Notes: generated from the sequence alone by a model not told the origin. A stretch of 64,000 nucleotides of DNA from Mortierella sp. BCC40632 (GCA_011634665.1 WAEK01000013.1:124001-188000); one strand, 5' to 3'. Shown: positions 10,875 to 22,639, counted from the first letter of the stretch. Numbers and translations are program-made.

Positions 10875-13393
10875 CGTTAAACCCAAAAGTGAGGGAGAGA
10901 AAAAGGAAAGAGACAACAGAGAAAGGAAGAAAGAAAGTAAGAAAGAAAGAAAAGAAAGAGCCCGATTGGAGTGAGCGACAACCATGGAACCGGATCATGG
11001 TCCGATGGACAATCACCGAAGAACGGATTGAGCTATGGCTCCAGTCTTTTTTGACTGGCCCCCTCCCTCCCATTCCCCTCTCCTGATGCATGCTAGTAAA
11101 CCCCGATGAAGGAAACTCAAAATGAATAACAGCGAGTCGGCCATTTTTTTCAGGTGTACCTGCCCAGATTGTTTTTCTCCATTCGGCAATTCCTCTGAGC
11201 TTTTCTTCTCACCTGTTCTACGCCTATCCTCTCTAAAGGTGGCCTAGGGAACTCTCTCTTTAATGATCGGGCTATGATGGATCTGGACTGTTTGTAGGAG
11301 AATAAGAAAAGGACACGGTCGGATAAATTCTGAGGTAGATCAGTTGTGGGTTTAGCACAATGACACCCATGGTGGTACCAAGAGTCTACTCAAAACTTAC
11401 TCTTCAGCCGCTGGACACAATCATGTCAGATAGAAGTTCTGGATTCAACCACAATTCTGGACAACCCCTTTCATTTTTTTTTCTTGGATCGGTAAGCGGA
11501 GAATGTGGGTTGGAGGTAAAGTCTTGTCTCGGGAATGATATCTTCTTGATTTGGGCTACATACTTCTGCATGTTAACCGGGACGAGAAAGGAATATACGG
11601 TACACAATGTGGCGTAAAGGTTACCAAGTCTCTGGGGAACGTGTGAGAGGAGAGTGAGGGAAAAACACAGAGAAGATGAGGATAGTGCATGAACGGATTG
11701 TACTAGTAGTGGGAAAAAAAAGAAGACGACGACAAAGAGCCTCAAAATGAACGAATGACAAATCAGCGACATCGGCCGCGCCACAGTGAATGGACCTTTT
11801 TTCATGAAATGAGAGTGAGAAAGTGGGAGAGAGAGAGAGGAGAGAGAGGGAGAGGGAGGGAGAGGAAGAGATTTTTTTTTACCACGAGCAGGGTTGTAAC
11901 CAAAAATGGAAATGTCTACAAATGTACGAGCCTTTATGCTGTTGTTTTATCCATGGATGGCTCAATGAGATCGCTGCTCCATGAATAAGGCTTCCTCAGA
12001 TATGCTCTCTGGGCAATAGGAAAGTGAAAATCAAAAAGGGGGATACTCCCGGATCATGACACCCACTCTAATTTTGGCTTCACCGAGCAATCCGCCTAAC
12101 TCTGCAACCTCTTCAACATTGGCAACATTAGAGGTTGGTTTAAACTGTTTGGCCGTTTGGCAAACAAGCCAAATCAGTAACAGCTCCCTCTCCCTTCCCT
12201 CCACAAGACTTTCGCGAGGATTTGGTGAATGAACATTGACTGTCCACTCTGGCAGCAAAGAAAGTGTCCATGCGTTGCCGCTAGCGTGCCGATAATACAA
12301 CAGCAGGACTGATCTGTGGCTCCTTGCCCTTGTGTTCCCGCTGTTGCTGTTTGGTTTGGACACAGGACACTTGGGCACAAGGAGAATGCAGTGTAGAAGA
12401 CAAATACGGGAAAGAGGAGGCGCCTTGGGAATTTGATAATACATCCGCAGCCATTGTACAACAACAAAGCAGCAGGATGTTGAAATCATGTCCACTCTAT
12501 TTCGCCGTTTTCCCTCTTTCTCTTACTCCTCTCTCCTTGGCAGGTGATGGAGAGATGCCCATTGGCACAATGCTCTCCTGAGATGCGTGCATGAACCATT
12601 GAAACCTTGGCTGGTTAGCTTGAAATCGCCGTCTGCTAGACAAGGCAAGAGACAGGCCAGAAGACCCACGACGGCGCTAATTCCGAGAGGCGTACTCGAC
12701 GTTTGTGATGGACGGACACCCAACCTTGTCCAGGGCCTATTGCAGGGACGTACTTTTGATCTATTATCTCTCTTTGACCAACAAGCTCACCGTGCGACCT
12801 TCTTTTTCTTCTTTCTTAGTGTTAGTCCGGAAGTGCTCCGCTCTGTTGGTGATGGATCGCCGCATGGGCGAGATTGTTTCCCACCCTATCACCCCCTTCT
12901 ACCAAGAGACATGCTTCCTCGGATTTGAGCCACCCTCCCAGGCACCCACACCTGCCTCAGACTCTCAGACTGGAGAATTCGATGTTGACTTTTGTTTCCC
13001 CAAAAGCCTCAGTCTCTCGAATGACTATTGGCTGCAGTGGTCTATTGGAGTGGCATGCACACTCGATTAGGTAGTCAACCGCGAAACCAGGCCATCGCTC
13101 TGGGACAATAGCACGATCCACACATGCGGCCATGCGAGGTCAACTCCGGCATACTCACCTGTCAAAAAAAAAAAAAAAAAAAAAAGGATTTATAGCGCTC
13201 CTGTCTCCGAACATGAGTCTGTCGTCTCTATTTGACCTTTTCATCCACTCTTAAGCTCTCTCTCAATCCGCCTTTTTTCCTCTCCTTATTTTCTTCATCC
13301 TCCTTTCTTTTATTCTTCCTCCTTCTCTTTCTTCCCCTTTTTTCATCCACGTTAATCACTCTCAACCTTCACTCGTCATACATCGATCCCACT
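9250..13393. other. Long stretch without a supported gene
   Basis: I find no gene here. A minus-strand open segment at 9653-9847 has protein-like composition (TLGKINFVKAKYCILIGGK) but neither start nor family could be fixed. The rest is low complexity. There are A runs at about 10315-10333, 10840-10868 and 13166-13184, GA-rich and CTTT-rich tracts (10420-10440, 10672-10700, 11826-11870), and a pyrimidine-rich leader just before the transporter start. The interval 10360-13393 therefore acts as the upstream region of the transporter, unusually long for this gene-dense type of genome. Confidence 0.5.
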
Positions 13394-15117
13394 ATGGCCG
13401 ACATTGATTTGGAGAAGAAGTCCAAGGGCGAGCTGTACGACTCGTCCAGTAACCACATGGAAATCCAAAGCGATACCCTGGATGCCAATGTCCAGGTTGC
13501 TGGTCCTATTCCATCTTCAACTTGGTTCATTATCGTCAGTAAGTTACCATATTCATTGATATGAAGAAGAAGGAGAGAGAAAGAGAGAGGAAAGCTTTTA
13601 TTCTCGAAGACGGATGACATGAAGACTAATCAAAGGGTTCACTCTTTAACCTTTCCCTCTTCACAATAGCCGAGTTGTGTGAGCGTTTCGCATACTATGG
13701 TGCCTCGATGCTTTTCCAACGTTATATGCTCGAGCATCTCAAGATTTCAAAGGGCAATGCTACAGCCATTTCTCGCGGATTCACTTTTATGTCCTACATT
13801 ACCACCATCTTTGGTGCGATCGTCGCCGACAAGTGGCTCGGAAAGTTTAAGACAATTCTCGCCTTCGCGATTGTCTACACCTTCGGTTTGGTCCTTCTCA
13901 GTGTCTCTGCGATCGACACCCTCAGGCAGACAGCCGGTCTGCCCCTTTTCATGGTCTCTCTCTTTGCCATGACATCTTGGGGTACAGGTGGTATCAAGTC
14001 CAACGTCTCAGCCTTTGCTGCTGAGCAGGTCCCACCAGAGAACTACGCTCATCCCACCAAGCCTGGTTTCACGATTAACAATGCTGTCACTGTCGAGCGT
14101 ATCTTCCGTTACTTTTACATGGCCATCAACGTCGGAGGTCTTCTCGGCCAAGGTATCACTCCCGCTGTCTCGGATGTTTCCTATGCCTATGCTTATATGA
14201 TTCCTGCTATCGCCTTTGTGGTGGGCACTGTCATCTTTGCCGTCGGAAGAAGGAGATACTATGACCGTCCCCCCAACGGCTCCATTCTTGGAAAGACCTT
14301 CCGCTGCCTCGTCTATGCTATCAATCACCGCGGTTCTCGCCCCTTGGGCACTCACTGGACTCATGGTGCCATGCCTCCCGTCGGTACGGAGATGGAATGG
14401 GATCAAAAGTTTGTTCTGGATCTCGAAAAGACCATGGAAGCCTGCAAGGTCTTTTGCGTCTACCCACTCTACTGGGCCCTCTACAACAACATGTCTGACA
14501 ACTTTATCAACATGGGTATCAACATGAGACGTCCCAAATGGCTCAAGCCCGAGATGCTTTCTTTCGTCAACTCGTTGGTCATTGTTATCTTTATCCCTAT
14601 CCTGGATATCATTGTCTTCCCCTTCCTCCGAAAGCTTGGCATGCGCCTTGGACCCATCACCCGTATCATCACTGGATATGTGATTGTCAGTTTCTGCTTC
14701 GTCTATGTCACGGTCCTCCAGCACTATCTGTACCAGACTGGACCTTTCTATAACTTTACTGGCAAGGATCTTGATGGCAACGATGTCGTTTTGCCCGAAA
14801 AAGTCTCGGATATGATCAACGACATTTCGATCTGGACCCAATTGCCTGCTTTTATTCTTATTGGTATCTCTGAGATCTTTGCCTCGGCTACAGGTCTCGA
14901 GTTTGCCTTCAAGGCTGCAGCAACCGAGCTGAAGTCGGTGGTGATGTCTCTTTTCATGGCCACCAATGCCTTTGGTGCTTTGATCGGTATGATCTTGGCT
15001 ATTTGGTCCAACGATCCCAACTTTGTTTACCTCTATGCTGCCCAGGCAGTGGCCATGTTTATCATGACCGTGTTGTTCGCATGGAGATTCTACAGACTGG
15101 ATGATCTCATTGTATAA
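13394..15117 (+). CDS. PTR2: PTR2-type di/tripeptide-proton symporter
   Basis: Plasma-membrane uptake of di- and tripeptides driven by the proton gradient; member of the POT/PTR family of major facilitator proteins. Exons are 13394-13538 and 13670-15117, with a 131 nt intron; the junction restores the N-terminal family motif TELCERFAYYG. Predicted length is 530 residues, a little shorter than budding yeast PTR2. Other family marks are FGAIVADKWLGKFKTI (the G-x-x-x-AD-x-x-LG signature) and the second signature FYMAINVGGLLGQGI. There are about a dozen hydrophobic segments, a loop with an amphipathic stretch between the halves, and no long C-terminal tail. The N-terminal 45 residues are acidic and probably cytosolic. 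Codon use is strongly biased to C-ending codons, as expected for a well expressed gene. Confidence 0.95.
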
Positions 15118-15353
15118 TAAGAGAGAATAGGAAAAGTAGCAAGTAGGAAAGCGCATTCCAGTATTTTTCTTTACCCCTAATGCATATAAAAATTACTAGT
15201 CTTGTATATTCCAACACAACACACACACACACATCGCAACAAATAGTGTTCAATGAAATGCAACCGTTCTTTCTTTCTTTCTTTTTTTTTTTTTTTTTTT
15301 TTTTTTCTATTTATTTTTCTGGATGTTTACTACAAAGATTTTGAAAAAAAAGT

Positions 15354-15996
15354 CTAGAGCTGTCCAGAGGCAGTAATAACCACCTTTTTCGAGGGTGTTC
15401 CCGAACGAGAACCAAACGACTCGATGGCCTTGACAACGTTCAAACCATTCGTGACCTTGCCAAAGACAACGTGTTTGCCATCCAACCAGGAGGTCTTGGC
15501 GGTGCAGATAAAGAACTGAGAACCGTTCGTGTGGCGACCAGCATTGGCCATTGAAAGTGTGCCAGGGCCCTCATGCTTCAACTCAAAGTTCTCGTCCTCG
15601 AATCTATAAAATATATGAAGTTGGGTGGGAGAGGAGAGGGATCGGGATCGGGATCGGGAGGATCGGGATACGCATGTTGGTTCTCCTTTCTTTTGGGGGA
15701 AGGGGTTGCGAATTGTAATAGTCGTCTCATTGCTTGGGAAGAGGAGCAGCTCCTTACCTTGAGCCATAGATAGACTGGCCTCCTGTGCCGTTACCGCGAG
15801 TAAAATCACCTCCTTGGATCATAAAGCCAGGAATAATACGGTGGAAAGGGGAACCCTTATACCCGAATCCCTTCTCTCCCGTGCAGAGAGCTCGAAAGTT
15901 CTCGGCTGTCCGTGGAACGACATCGTCCCGAAGTTCCATTTCGATACGTCCAGCATGCTGTCCGTCGATGGCGATGTCAAAGTAGACGTTGATCAT
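15354..15996 (-). CDS. Cyclophilin A-type peptidyl-prolyl cis-trans isomerase
   Basis: Catalyses cis-trans isomerisation of X-Pro bonds; cytosolic cyclophilins of this type are also the cyclosporin A receptor. Exons are 15996-15758 and 15603-15354, with a 154 nt intron; the total is 489 nt, 162 residues, the normal length of single-domain cyclophilin A. Active-site residues are visible: [15 protein letters not shown] (catalytic Arg), the MANAG stretch, [20 protein letters not shown] (drug-binding Trp and His). There is no signal peptide, so the protein should be cytosolic or nuclear. The intron contains short GGGATC repeats. The gene is divergent from SNRNP27, whose ATG lies 301 bp away, so the two probably share a promoter region. 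Confidence 0.96.
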
Positions 15997-16209
15997 TTTG
16001 TTAGGGGGTGTTTATCTGCGCGTAATGAGAGGATGAGTAGTGGTCTTCCGAGAAGATCAGAGGAAAGAGGAGGAAGAGAGACAAACCCGTCCTCCGCCTT
16101 CCAGTGGCGTGGCTTTTAACCATTGTCTGTGGAGAAGAAAGATAGAATGCCTCCTCTTTGTCCCATTAGTGATTCACTCGCTTCTCGACCCTTGTTGACT
16201 CCAGGAAGA

Positions 16210-16216
16210 TATAAAA
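16210..16216 (+). promoter_or_regulatory. TATA box of SNRNP27
   Basis: TATAAAA lies 82 nt before the ATG at 16298 and inside the shared promoter with the cyclophilin gene. Confidence 0.5.
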
Positions 16217-16297
16217 GCCAAGGACTGTGTGTGTGTGTAAAAAGAGAGAACACACGCGCAAGAGCATCCATTCAGCAGCTAATCCTAATACGCAAAC

Positions 16298-17512
16298 ATG
16301 TCCTACCACCACAGTCCAGAACGTCGTCGACCCAGGGATTGGGATGCTCCCGATGAACAGGAGGAAGGCGAGATCTCTTATTCCAGCAATTACGCCTCAT
16401 CCCGTCGCAGAAGATCCCCTTCTCCTCCCCGGAATCGAGACCGGAATCGTGATCGCGACCGAGACAACAGGGACAAGGACAGGGACAGGGATACTCGAGA
16501 AAGGGATCGAGGCGGCCGACATCGCTCTCGTTCACGAGATGGGTTTGGAGGAGGAGGAGCAGCAGCAGCAAGTGGTCGAAGGGATCGGTCTCGCGACCGT
16601 GAACACTATGGAGGTCGAGCTCGGGAATACCGAGAAGATAGGCGTAGAAGAGGATCCAAGTCCAGATCGCGCTCTCGTTCACCCATTCGTAAGTTGTGTT
16701 GTTCTCTGAGGCCTTACTTTGTTAAGTTGGGTTTGCATAGTATGATCTTTGATTATTAACGCTTTTCTTATTGTTCAATTTGTATGGGGAAAAAAGGCCG
16801 CGATGGAAGGTCAAGAAGCCCACGAGGTCGTCGAGGTACAGTTACTGGAAACACAACAGTCATTACAGCTTGCAAAGAAGAGGATTGTTTTGGCAAAGCA
16901 GATCGGGATCGCTGACTTTTGTGATTTTTCATGGGCATCTTCTATAGATCGCAGGGATGATGCCGACGGAGACGATTATCCAAGGAGGAGACGTCGTGAT
17001 GAAGATAGTAGCGATGATGAGAAGGGTGGTTCTGGCGGAAAAGACAAAGAAAAAGGAGTCGACATGTCGAAACCACTGGAGGAATTAACGCCCGAGGAAC
17101 AAGAGGAGCGTATGATGGCTATGATGGGTTTTGGAGGCTTCGAATCCACTAAAGTAAGTGTGTGCGCGACTGCCCCCAAAGGAAAATGCTTTTGAAAACC
17201 AGGACCAGGACATCCTCGATTTTGTCCTCTTCCCTGAACGATTGTTTTTCGCTTTTCTTTTCTTTTCTTTTTTTATTTTATTTTTGTAGGGCCAAAAGGT
17301 GACAGGGTCGGATGTCAGTGGTGCGGATATCAAAAAGCAACGACAGTACCGCCAGTACATGAACCGGCGCGGGGGATTTAATAGGTAAGGCGCTTCAATT
17401 TTTTTTTTAAAAAAAATTCTTTATAATTTTTGCCATGTTGTCAAAGCGAGACTTTCGATACTAAACCACTAATCGTTCAACACACCACAATAGACCACTT
17501 GATGCAAAGTAA
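16298..17512 (+). CDS. SNRNP27: U4/U6.U5 tri-snRNP 27 kDa protein (SNRNP27 family)
   Basis: Component of the spliceosomal tri-snRNP. In other eukaryotes the conserved C-terminus sits near the U6 ACAGA region and affects 5' splice-site choice. Exons are 16298-16688, 16797-16835, 16948-17153, 17290-17384 and 17494-17512; the phases agree and the total is 750 nt, 249 residues. The N-terminal half is an RS/RD/RE-dipeptide-rich disordered domain. The C-terminus carries the family hallmark: LTPEEQEERMMAMMGFGGF, then DIKKQRQYRQYMNRRGGFNR and a terminal PLD. The second exon is only 39 nt. The first codons (MSYHHSPERRRPRDWD) follow a TATA box, supporting this start. Confidence 0.92.
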
Positions 17513-17691
17513 GGACACCAACCACCGTCTAATGTAGTAAATAGGGGGAAGGCAGCATCATTTTCGAATTCCAACCTTTGTAACAAGACAAGCTGTATAT
17601 TTCAAATAAGCCCTACACCACTGTTCTATATTTGCAAAGTGAGCAGAGAGGAGGAAGGAGAAGAAGAGAGAGAGACAGGGGTAAAGGGCAA

Positions 17692-19052
17692 CTACTTTCC
17701 GGGCAGACCTGTTAGAGGCTTGGCAACGGTTCCGAAAAGGATGCGAGTTTCCAAAAAGTTATCCGAGCTCGTATTATCCAGAATTTGCAACTCCTTGCGA
17801 ACATAGTCGACCAAAATGGCAATCTGAACTGGGTTGCCACTTGACGTGAAAAGGTTTCTATTAGAGAAAAATATTATCCAGAGGAAGAGGAAGAGGGAGG
17901 GGGATCAGCATGGTCCCTTTCCAATTCTTTTTTTTTTTTTTTTTTTTTCCTTTGTTGAAATCGAGTCGTTACCTCCAAAGTGCTGCAGCCATGATCGGGT
18001 CATCCTTGCACATTCCCTCGTCATACGCCAGGACACCACCATGGAACTGGGCCAAGAAATCCTTCATATAGGTGTTAATGATCCTTCCAGAGGAAATCTA
18101 GGGCGGGGGAAGGAAGAATCGAATTATCGTATGAAAGGCGTTAGATCAGCAAGTCAAAATGCAGTAGAAATGCTTCCAAACTAATCTTGACATCTTGGAG
18201 CAAGCACGTCTACAATTCCCCCCTTTCATGGTCCACATACTTTGTGGTTGTATCTCATACGATCCTCGATATCATGGAAAAAATGATTGACAAGCTGTTG
18301 CTGGAAGACCTTTCCATCCTTTTCGCCTCGAATACGGACCATCAAAAGCCAGACATGTAGTTGTGTGATCGAGAACCAAGTCTGGAAATTGTCTGGAAGA
18401 CCGCATGCTATTTTCCAAGCAAATAGAGTGTCGTAGGATTAGTGAAAAATGATCGCTTTCATCTTGACAGCGAGCTCACATGTGTTGCAGTGATCCGGTA
18501 GTCTCCAAAAAAAAAAAGAATGGATCAGAACGAGTAAAAGACACATACTATCCAGCCAGAATGATCGCTTTTCGTTCAGTTGTTCGGCACAAATCTCGTA
18601 GAACCGGTGTGTTGACCGCATGGCTGTCTGACTGACCGTATAGTGTCCGGTGACCTTAGCCAGACCACGGAGAAGGGCGCCATATACTCCTGTGGCCGGT
18701 TCTGAGGGGAGTGCATTCCTTGTAGGCTTTCCATCAGTGCTGGAAGAAGGAGTGCTGGCGTTGGTAGTAGGTGGTGCCGAGACTGTGTTCTGGTTAGCGA
18801 GCTGCCATGAGGAAGTGAATGCCTATGACGTTGATCGATGAGTTCGTTGGTCAGCAAGGTTGGCATGGAGAGGAAGTGTTCTGTCATGACCATTGGTGGT
18901 GGACTTGCACAATGTAAACTTACTCTGGTGGTATATGTTACTGGTCTAGAGCAAGGGATCCTGGAAGCACTCTGCTAAATGGATAATCGTCCGGCCATTA
19001 GTGGTTTGTGGCACTGTTAGTATCCTTCCCCTGAAATTCGCAAAAGGCTCAT

Positions 19053-19091
<39 letters not shown>

Positions 19092-19224
19092 AAGGAGTTG
19101 ATCCAACGAAACATAAGACATGGTAAACGGGTTCAGCACTAGGGCGGGAGGCATCGGGGCGTCTCGATCGACATACGCGTGCAGCCTGAGTTCCAGAGCG
19201 AGCCAACAGAGACATGGGAGCCAT
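17692..19224 (-). CDS. CBP3: Mitochondrial cytochrome bc1 assembly chaperone CBP3/UQCC1
   Basis: Ubiquinol-cytochrome c chaperone family; binds newly made cytochrome b with its partner CBP6 at the mitochondrial ribosome and helps start complex III assembly. Four exons join cleanly: 18822-18549, 18407-18241, 18097-17973 and 17857-17692, giving 243 codons before the stop. Core motifs are YGALLRGLAKVTGHYTVS, DTCGLPDNFQTWFSITQLHV, VNHFFHDIEDRMRYN and FHGGVLAYDEGMCKDDP. The N-terminus is not resolved. A segment from 19224 starts MAPMSLLARSGTQAARVCRS, rich in Arg and Ser as a mitochondrial presequence should be, and another short exon may lie near 18995-18947, but the phase into 18822 does not match. 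Either a splice site is missed or there is a one-base error. The T run at 19056-19090 sits inside this unresolved part. Confidence 0.85.
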
Positions 19225-19911
19225 TATCTATTCCCGAGAAAGGAGTCGGAGCAAAGAATGAATGGTCCCCCTTTCCCTTGGTCCAGGGTGTTATTGAAGG
19301 AAAAAAGGAGCAGTCACGGCCCGAGAGGAGAGAGCGCGTCCACCTTGTCATACAACATTCCAACAACCAGGGCTTGATTTTTGTTTTCTTTCCACTCTAG
19401 GAGAATGAATAGCTCAAATCCTTCCGGCAAGAACAATGCCAAAATGAAAGAAGAAGGGATCCTATCCTGTTGAGGCATAGTGTCATAGAACTCAGGTATC
19501 GATTTTTTAAAAGAGGGAATGGGGTTGCACTCTACCCTTGTTGACGCCTCAGAGAGCTGTAATCCGAGGCCCTGAGAGTTGTCAAGTTTAGAAAGTTCGC
19601 GTGTTCGATCGCCCTTACTACAGGCGTCTCTACTCTCTCTTTATTTTTTTTGCAGAGAATCACTATGCGAGAAAGAGTGTCTGTGAGAGGACCGTCTTTC
19701 TCTCACTCCCTCACTCGCTTTCTGATTCTGCCTACGATGCATTAACTACTTTTCCACCCTCCCAAGGACCTTTGGATATCACTGCCCTCATTCTTCATAC
19801 CACACCTCCCAAGTCTCGCTTAACTTCACCCTTACATAGTCCTGCACATGCTACATGTTAGTCTCGTTGAATTCTACTCTTTCTTTCTCTATCATTGCTT
19901 TTGGCACTATT
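19225..19911. other. Intergenic, no gene seen
   Basis: No supported gene. The segment 19710-19860 is similar to 24990-25110, which marks the left edge of the locally duplicated block that carries the family A genes. Confidence 0.5.
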
Positions 19912-19926
19912 TGAAGATAGTCTTCA
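19912..19926 (-). terminator. Conserved 3'-end hairpin of family A, copy 1
   Basis: TGAAGATAGTCTTCA is a 6 bp inverted repeat with a 3 nt loop, 113 nt after the family A stop. On the gene strand it is directly preceded by AATAAA, a usable polyadenylation signal. The same element follows the other family A copies (25181-25195, 31249-31263, and a degenerate one near 27039-27053). Confidence 0.5.
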
Positions 19927-20038
19927 TTTTATTGTGGCTAGACAGCGGGAAGGTGAGTAGGAAAGGGGAGGGGGATAGAAAGGGAGTGGAAAAATGGTTG
20001 GAGAAGAGTTGGAGAAGAATGGAAGTGGAGCGGAGACT

Positions 20039-20623
20039 CTATTTGGACTCATTCTGAAGGCGATCGGTTGGCTCAATCTTTCCGCCAGCCAACTCGATAT
20101 AGTCGGCATTCGATACGATGTACTTGGATTTCTCATCTTCACTCAGTCCGTTCAACAAACTGTCAGTCTTCTCAGACATCTTCACATAGTGAGAGACATT
20201 GGTTGTTCTGTTGGTGTAAACATGGAGGTCGCCCAATCCATCATCCATTTCTGGGATTGGCGACCTGGCATCTGTAAGGCAGATGCTTGGTCTGCCACAT
20301 GGAGCATACAAAACCAGCGTTGCACCAGTCAAGCTCTGCTCCAAATTAGAACTGAGGCACCCGCGAGAAGTTTCGCCTAAGGGGATAGCACACATCTCTC
20401 CATTCTGAGACGAGTATGCGGCAAGGTCATAGGTAAAACCGCGATCAACTGTGGCCCTGATGCTTGAGTAAAGGGTATTTGGCATTCCTGTTGTACAAGC
20501 ATCAGGAGCTCTTGAATGTCCATTTCCTCCACAGCCGGTGGCCGTATAGAATATAATCCTGCTCTGAGCAAGTGCTGTCTGAACACAGAGGAGGCTTGCG
20601 ATGACACTGTACTTGAGATTCAT
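20039..20623 (-). CDS. Secreted cysteine-containing protein, family A copy 1
   Basis: Single-exon, 194-residue protein; no named family recognised. The start MNLKYSVIASLLCVQTALA is chosen because it begins a clear signal peptide shared with the second intact copy; the frame is open further upstream but not conserved there. After cleavage comes an N-terminal domain of about 105 residues with paired cysteines (YTATGCGG, DACTTGM, MCAIPLGETSRGC, LYAPCGRPSIC), then a cysteine-free C-terminal domain with HVYTNRTTNVSHYVKM and a conserved EDEKSKYIVSNADYIE stretch. Two N-glycosylation sequons (NRT, NVS) are visible. A TATA box lies about 140 nt upstream. It faces family B copy 1 across about 1.42 kb. 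Likely an extracellular protein of environmental or interaction biology; function unknown. Confidence 0.85.
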   Translation of the reverse strand: MNLKYSVIASLLCVQTALAQSRIIFYTATGCGGNGHSRAPDACTTGMPNTLYSSIRATVDRGFTYDLAAYSSQNGEMCAIPLGETSRGCLSSNLEQSLTGATLVLYAPCGRPSICLTDARSPIPEMDDGLGDLHVYTNRTTNVSHYVKMSEKTDSLLNGLSEDEKSKYIVSNADYIELAGGKIEPTDRLQNESK

Positions 20624-20758
20624 AGTGTGGAAAGGTCTTGAGTCTTGAGGCGAATGTCTTTCTGTAGGAATAGCGCTGCACAAAGAGGCTAGAATTGTAC
20701 TGGGAGGTAGAGATAATGGGGCTGGATGTTGGAGTTAGAAGTCTAGAAGTGTAGAGGC

Positions 20759-20767
20759 CCTTTTATA
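20759..20767 (-). promoter_or_regulatory. TATA box of family A copy 1
   Basis: TATAAAAGG on the minus strand, about 136-144 nt before the ATG. The same octamer-plus context recurs before copy 4 (32147-32155). Confidence 0.55.
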
Positions 20768-21710
20768 GCGTCTCGAAGTAGATTATTATCTTGGCTCAAG
20801 GAGCTTGGCTAATTTGAAGACTTTGAGGCAGATAGAACAAAAAACATCCTCTCTTGGCTAGAGAAATCGGTAAGGAATATGTTCAGCACGTTCTCGCACC
20901 CCTAGCTAGTTTGGACAAACATGGCATAGATGTGTGTCAGGTGGACCCGTGTACACAAGAACGGCAGCGCCTTCAGCCTGGCGCATGTATAGAAAATAAC
21001 ATAAAGAGAACAAAAAATATAAACATCCGAGCATTCATGCAGGTCGAATTTTTCACAAGCACAGCAGCACCTCCCAGCCCCATGCGAGTAAAAGAAAAAG
21101 AAAAAGAGAGAGAATGAAAGAAAAACCAACAGCCATGAGAATAAACGTTGAGCCATTTTTCACAGGTACAAAAGAGAGCCTTAACTCAAGATATCAGCAT
21201 CTACAAGGCAACAAGCTTTTGGTTTTCATGTAGACCCTTGTGTACAAGAATAATCGATCGTTGCATTAACAGAGAGTAGGCTTAGCTCGGCTTTGTTTGT
21301 CTTTGCTAACTTTGCTCGACTTTGCTTGGAATTTGCACGGCTTTGCCTAGACTTTCAAGATTGACAGACCGCCTTGGTTTCTTAGGCAAAAGTCAATTTA
21401 CACAAGAGGAGCCATCTCTCCAGGTGCTGTGTCGCAGGTCAACTGATCTGTCGTCCAATTTGCAAGTACTCGGCGCCACATCAAGCTGGCAACGCCTCTT
21501 CACTTCACCTTTTTGCTCTCATGAGAATCGGTTGAACACAAACACAACAGTGACTTGTCTTCCATATGGGATGTTTGGAGCCGTGTCAATTCTAGCTTAC
21601 GATCTCATGCTATATCTTGAGAATCGCGTTGTTTTCAAGACTCTGACACTCATGGCAATTGCCTACGACGCAGGGCCTTGTCTGTTAAACACTGCGCCAA
21701 TCTTCAACCG

Positions 21711-21716
21711 TATAAA
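21711..21716 (+). promoter_or_regulatory. TATA box of family B copy 1
   Basis: TATAAA in the context CCGTATAAATGTTCGCAGC, repeated almost exactly before family B copy 2 (33204). The distance to the ATG at 22047 is about 330 nt, so the leader is long and may contain an intron. Confidence 0.5.
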
Positions 21717-22046
21717 TGTTCGCAGCTTCAACCAACCCAACCCAACATCCATCACCACACTCAAGATTCCTTTTGATAGCGTAGCGTGAGACCCGCCTTG
21801 TTCCCCTTTTGTTCTTTCAGGTTCGAAGACACGTCGACTCAGCTTTCTTTTTCTTTTTCTTTTTCTTTTCATAGCTCCCCTTCATCGCTTCCCAAGCCCG
21901 GATCAAGACAAGGTAACATAAACACGGACCAACCATTCAACTGCGCGCTAGCAAATTTAGGACCACCAGGCTACTCATTGTTCAATCTTCTAATTGATAA
22001 TTTCTTCAATCGCCCTTTTTATCTCGAAACGATGGTGTTTCTCAGA

Positions 22047-22391
22047 ATGAAAACCGCACTTCTACTCAAGGCTTTGGCCATTGCCTGTATCTGTGTTGCC
22101 AGTGCAGCGCCCCTCGACCCAACGCTCAATTCCACAGACACAGATGTGGATGCTCTCCTCACGTATGACTTGTTTTGCTCGGACGACCCTCTTGGCTATG
22201 CCTGTCGACATGCTTGTTCCTGCAGTCAGAACCGTGGCCAGCTGTTGTGTCCTCAGTACCTTCCTGGTTCCAAGGAGATCTTTGGAATTCCTATCCCCGG
22301 AACTCATTGCTCAAGCGACAAGACACCTCCCTATGCTGACTGTGTTTGCGAGCCTCGAATGGAGTGCAAGCCGCCAAGAAACTTGTGCTAA
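22047..22391 (+). CDS. Small secreted 10-cysteine protein, family B copy 1
   Basis: 114-residue protein of unknown function. The start MKTALLLKALAIACICVASA is preferred over the in-frame ATG at 22032, because that upstream ATG is replaced in the second copy while this one is kept. A signal peptide ending near ASAAP is followed by an acidic propeptide-like stretch (STDTDVDALLTYD) and a mature part with ten cysteines: FC, RHAC, SCSC... spaced through HACSCSQNRGQLLCP, GTHCSSDK, DCVCEPRMECK and a terminal LC. Ten cysteines would allow five disulfides, a typical small secreted effector-like or defence-like layout. It is the plus-strand partner in a divergent pair with family A copy 1. Confidence 0.85.
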   Translation: MKTALLLKALAIACICVASAAPLDPTLNSTDTDVDALLTYDLFCSDDPLGYACRHACSCSQNRGQLLCPQYLPGSKEIFGIPIPGTHCSSDKTPPYADCVCEPRMECKPPRNLC

Positions 22392-22639
22392 TTTCATAGA
22401 GCTCAGCCTTTTTTTGCCGTCGTTGTTATAAAATAAAACAACTACCCTGGCCCGGCTTGTAGCCTCCAGACGTTCAAGGCGATGTTTTTGTTTGGTCCAA
22501 CGATGCTGACTCTATTTTGTAAAGGTGGAACGTTACACCAATTTTTTTTTTCAGCCCTCTCCCTCTTTGCCGGCTTTACCTTTGCTGTAGCTTGAACAGG
22601 GTTCTGATTTTAAATGAGCCAATCCGCGCAAAGGTTTTG

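Noticed and set aside
12031..12495. 154-codon minus-strand frame upstream of the transporter
   Set aside because: Overlapping frames in both strands are equally open, there is no recognisable motif, and composition is not protein-like.
14008..15156. A 382-codon open frame antisense to the peptide transporter
   Set aside because: It is the mirror of a strongly codon-biased real gene. Its composition (Asp/His/Gly-rich) matches no protein and it has no start context.
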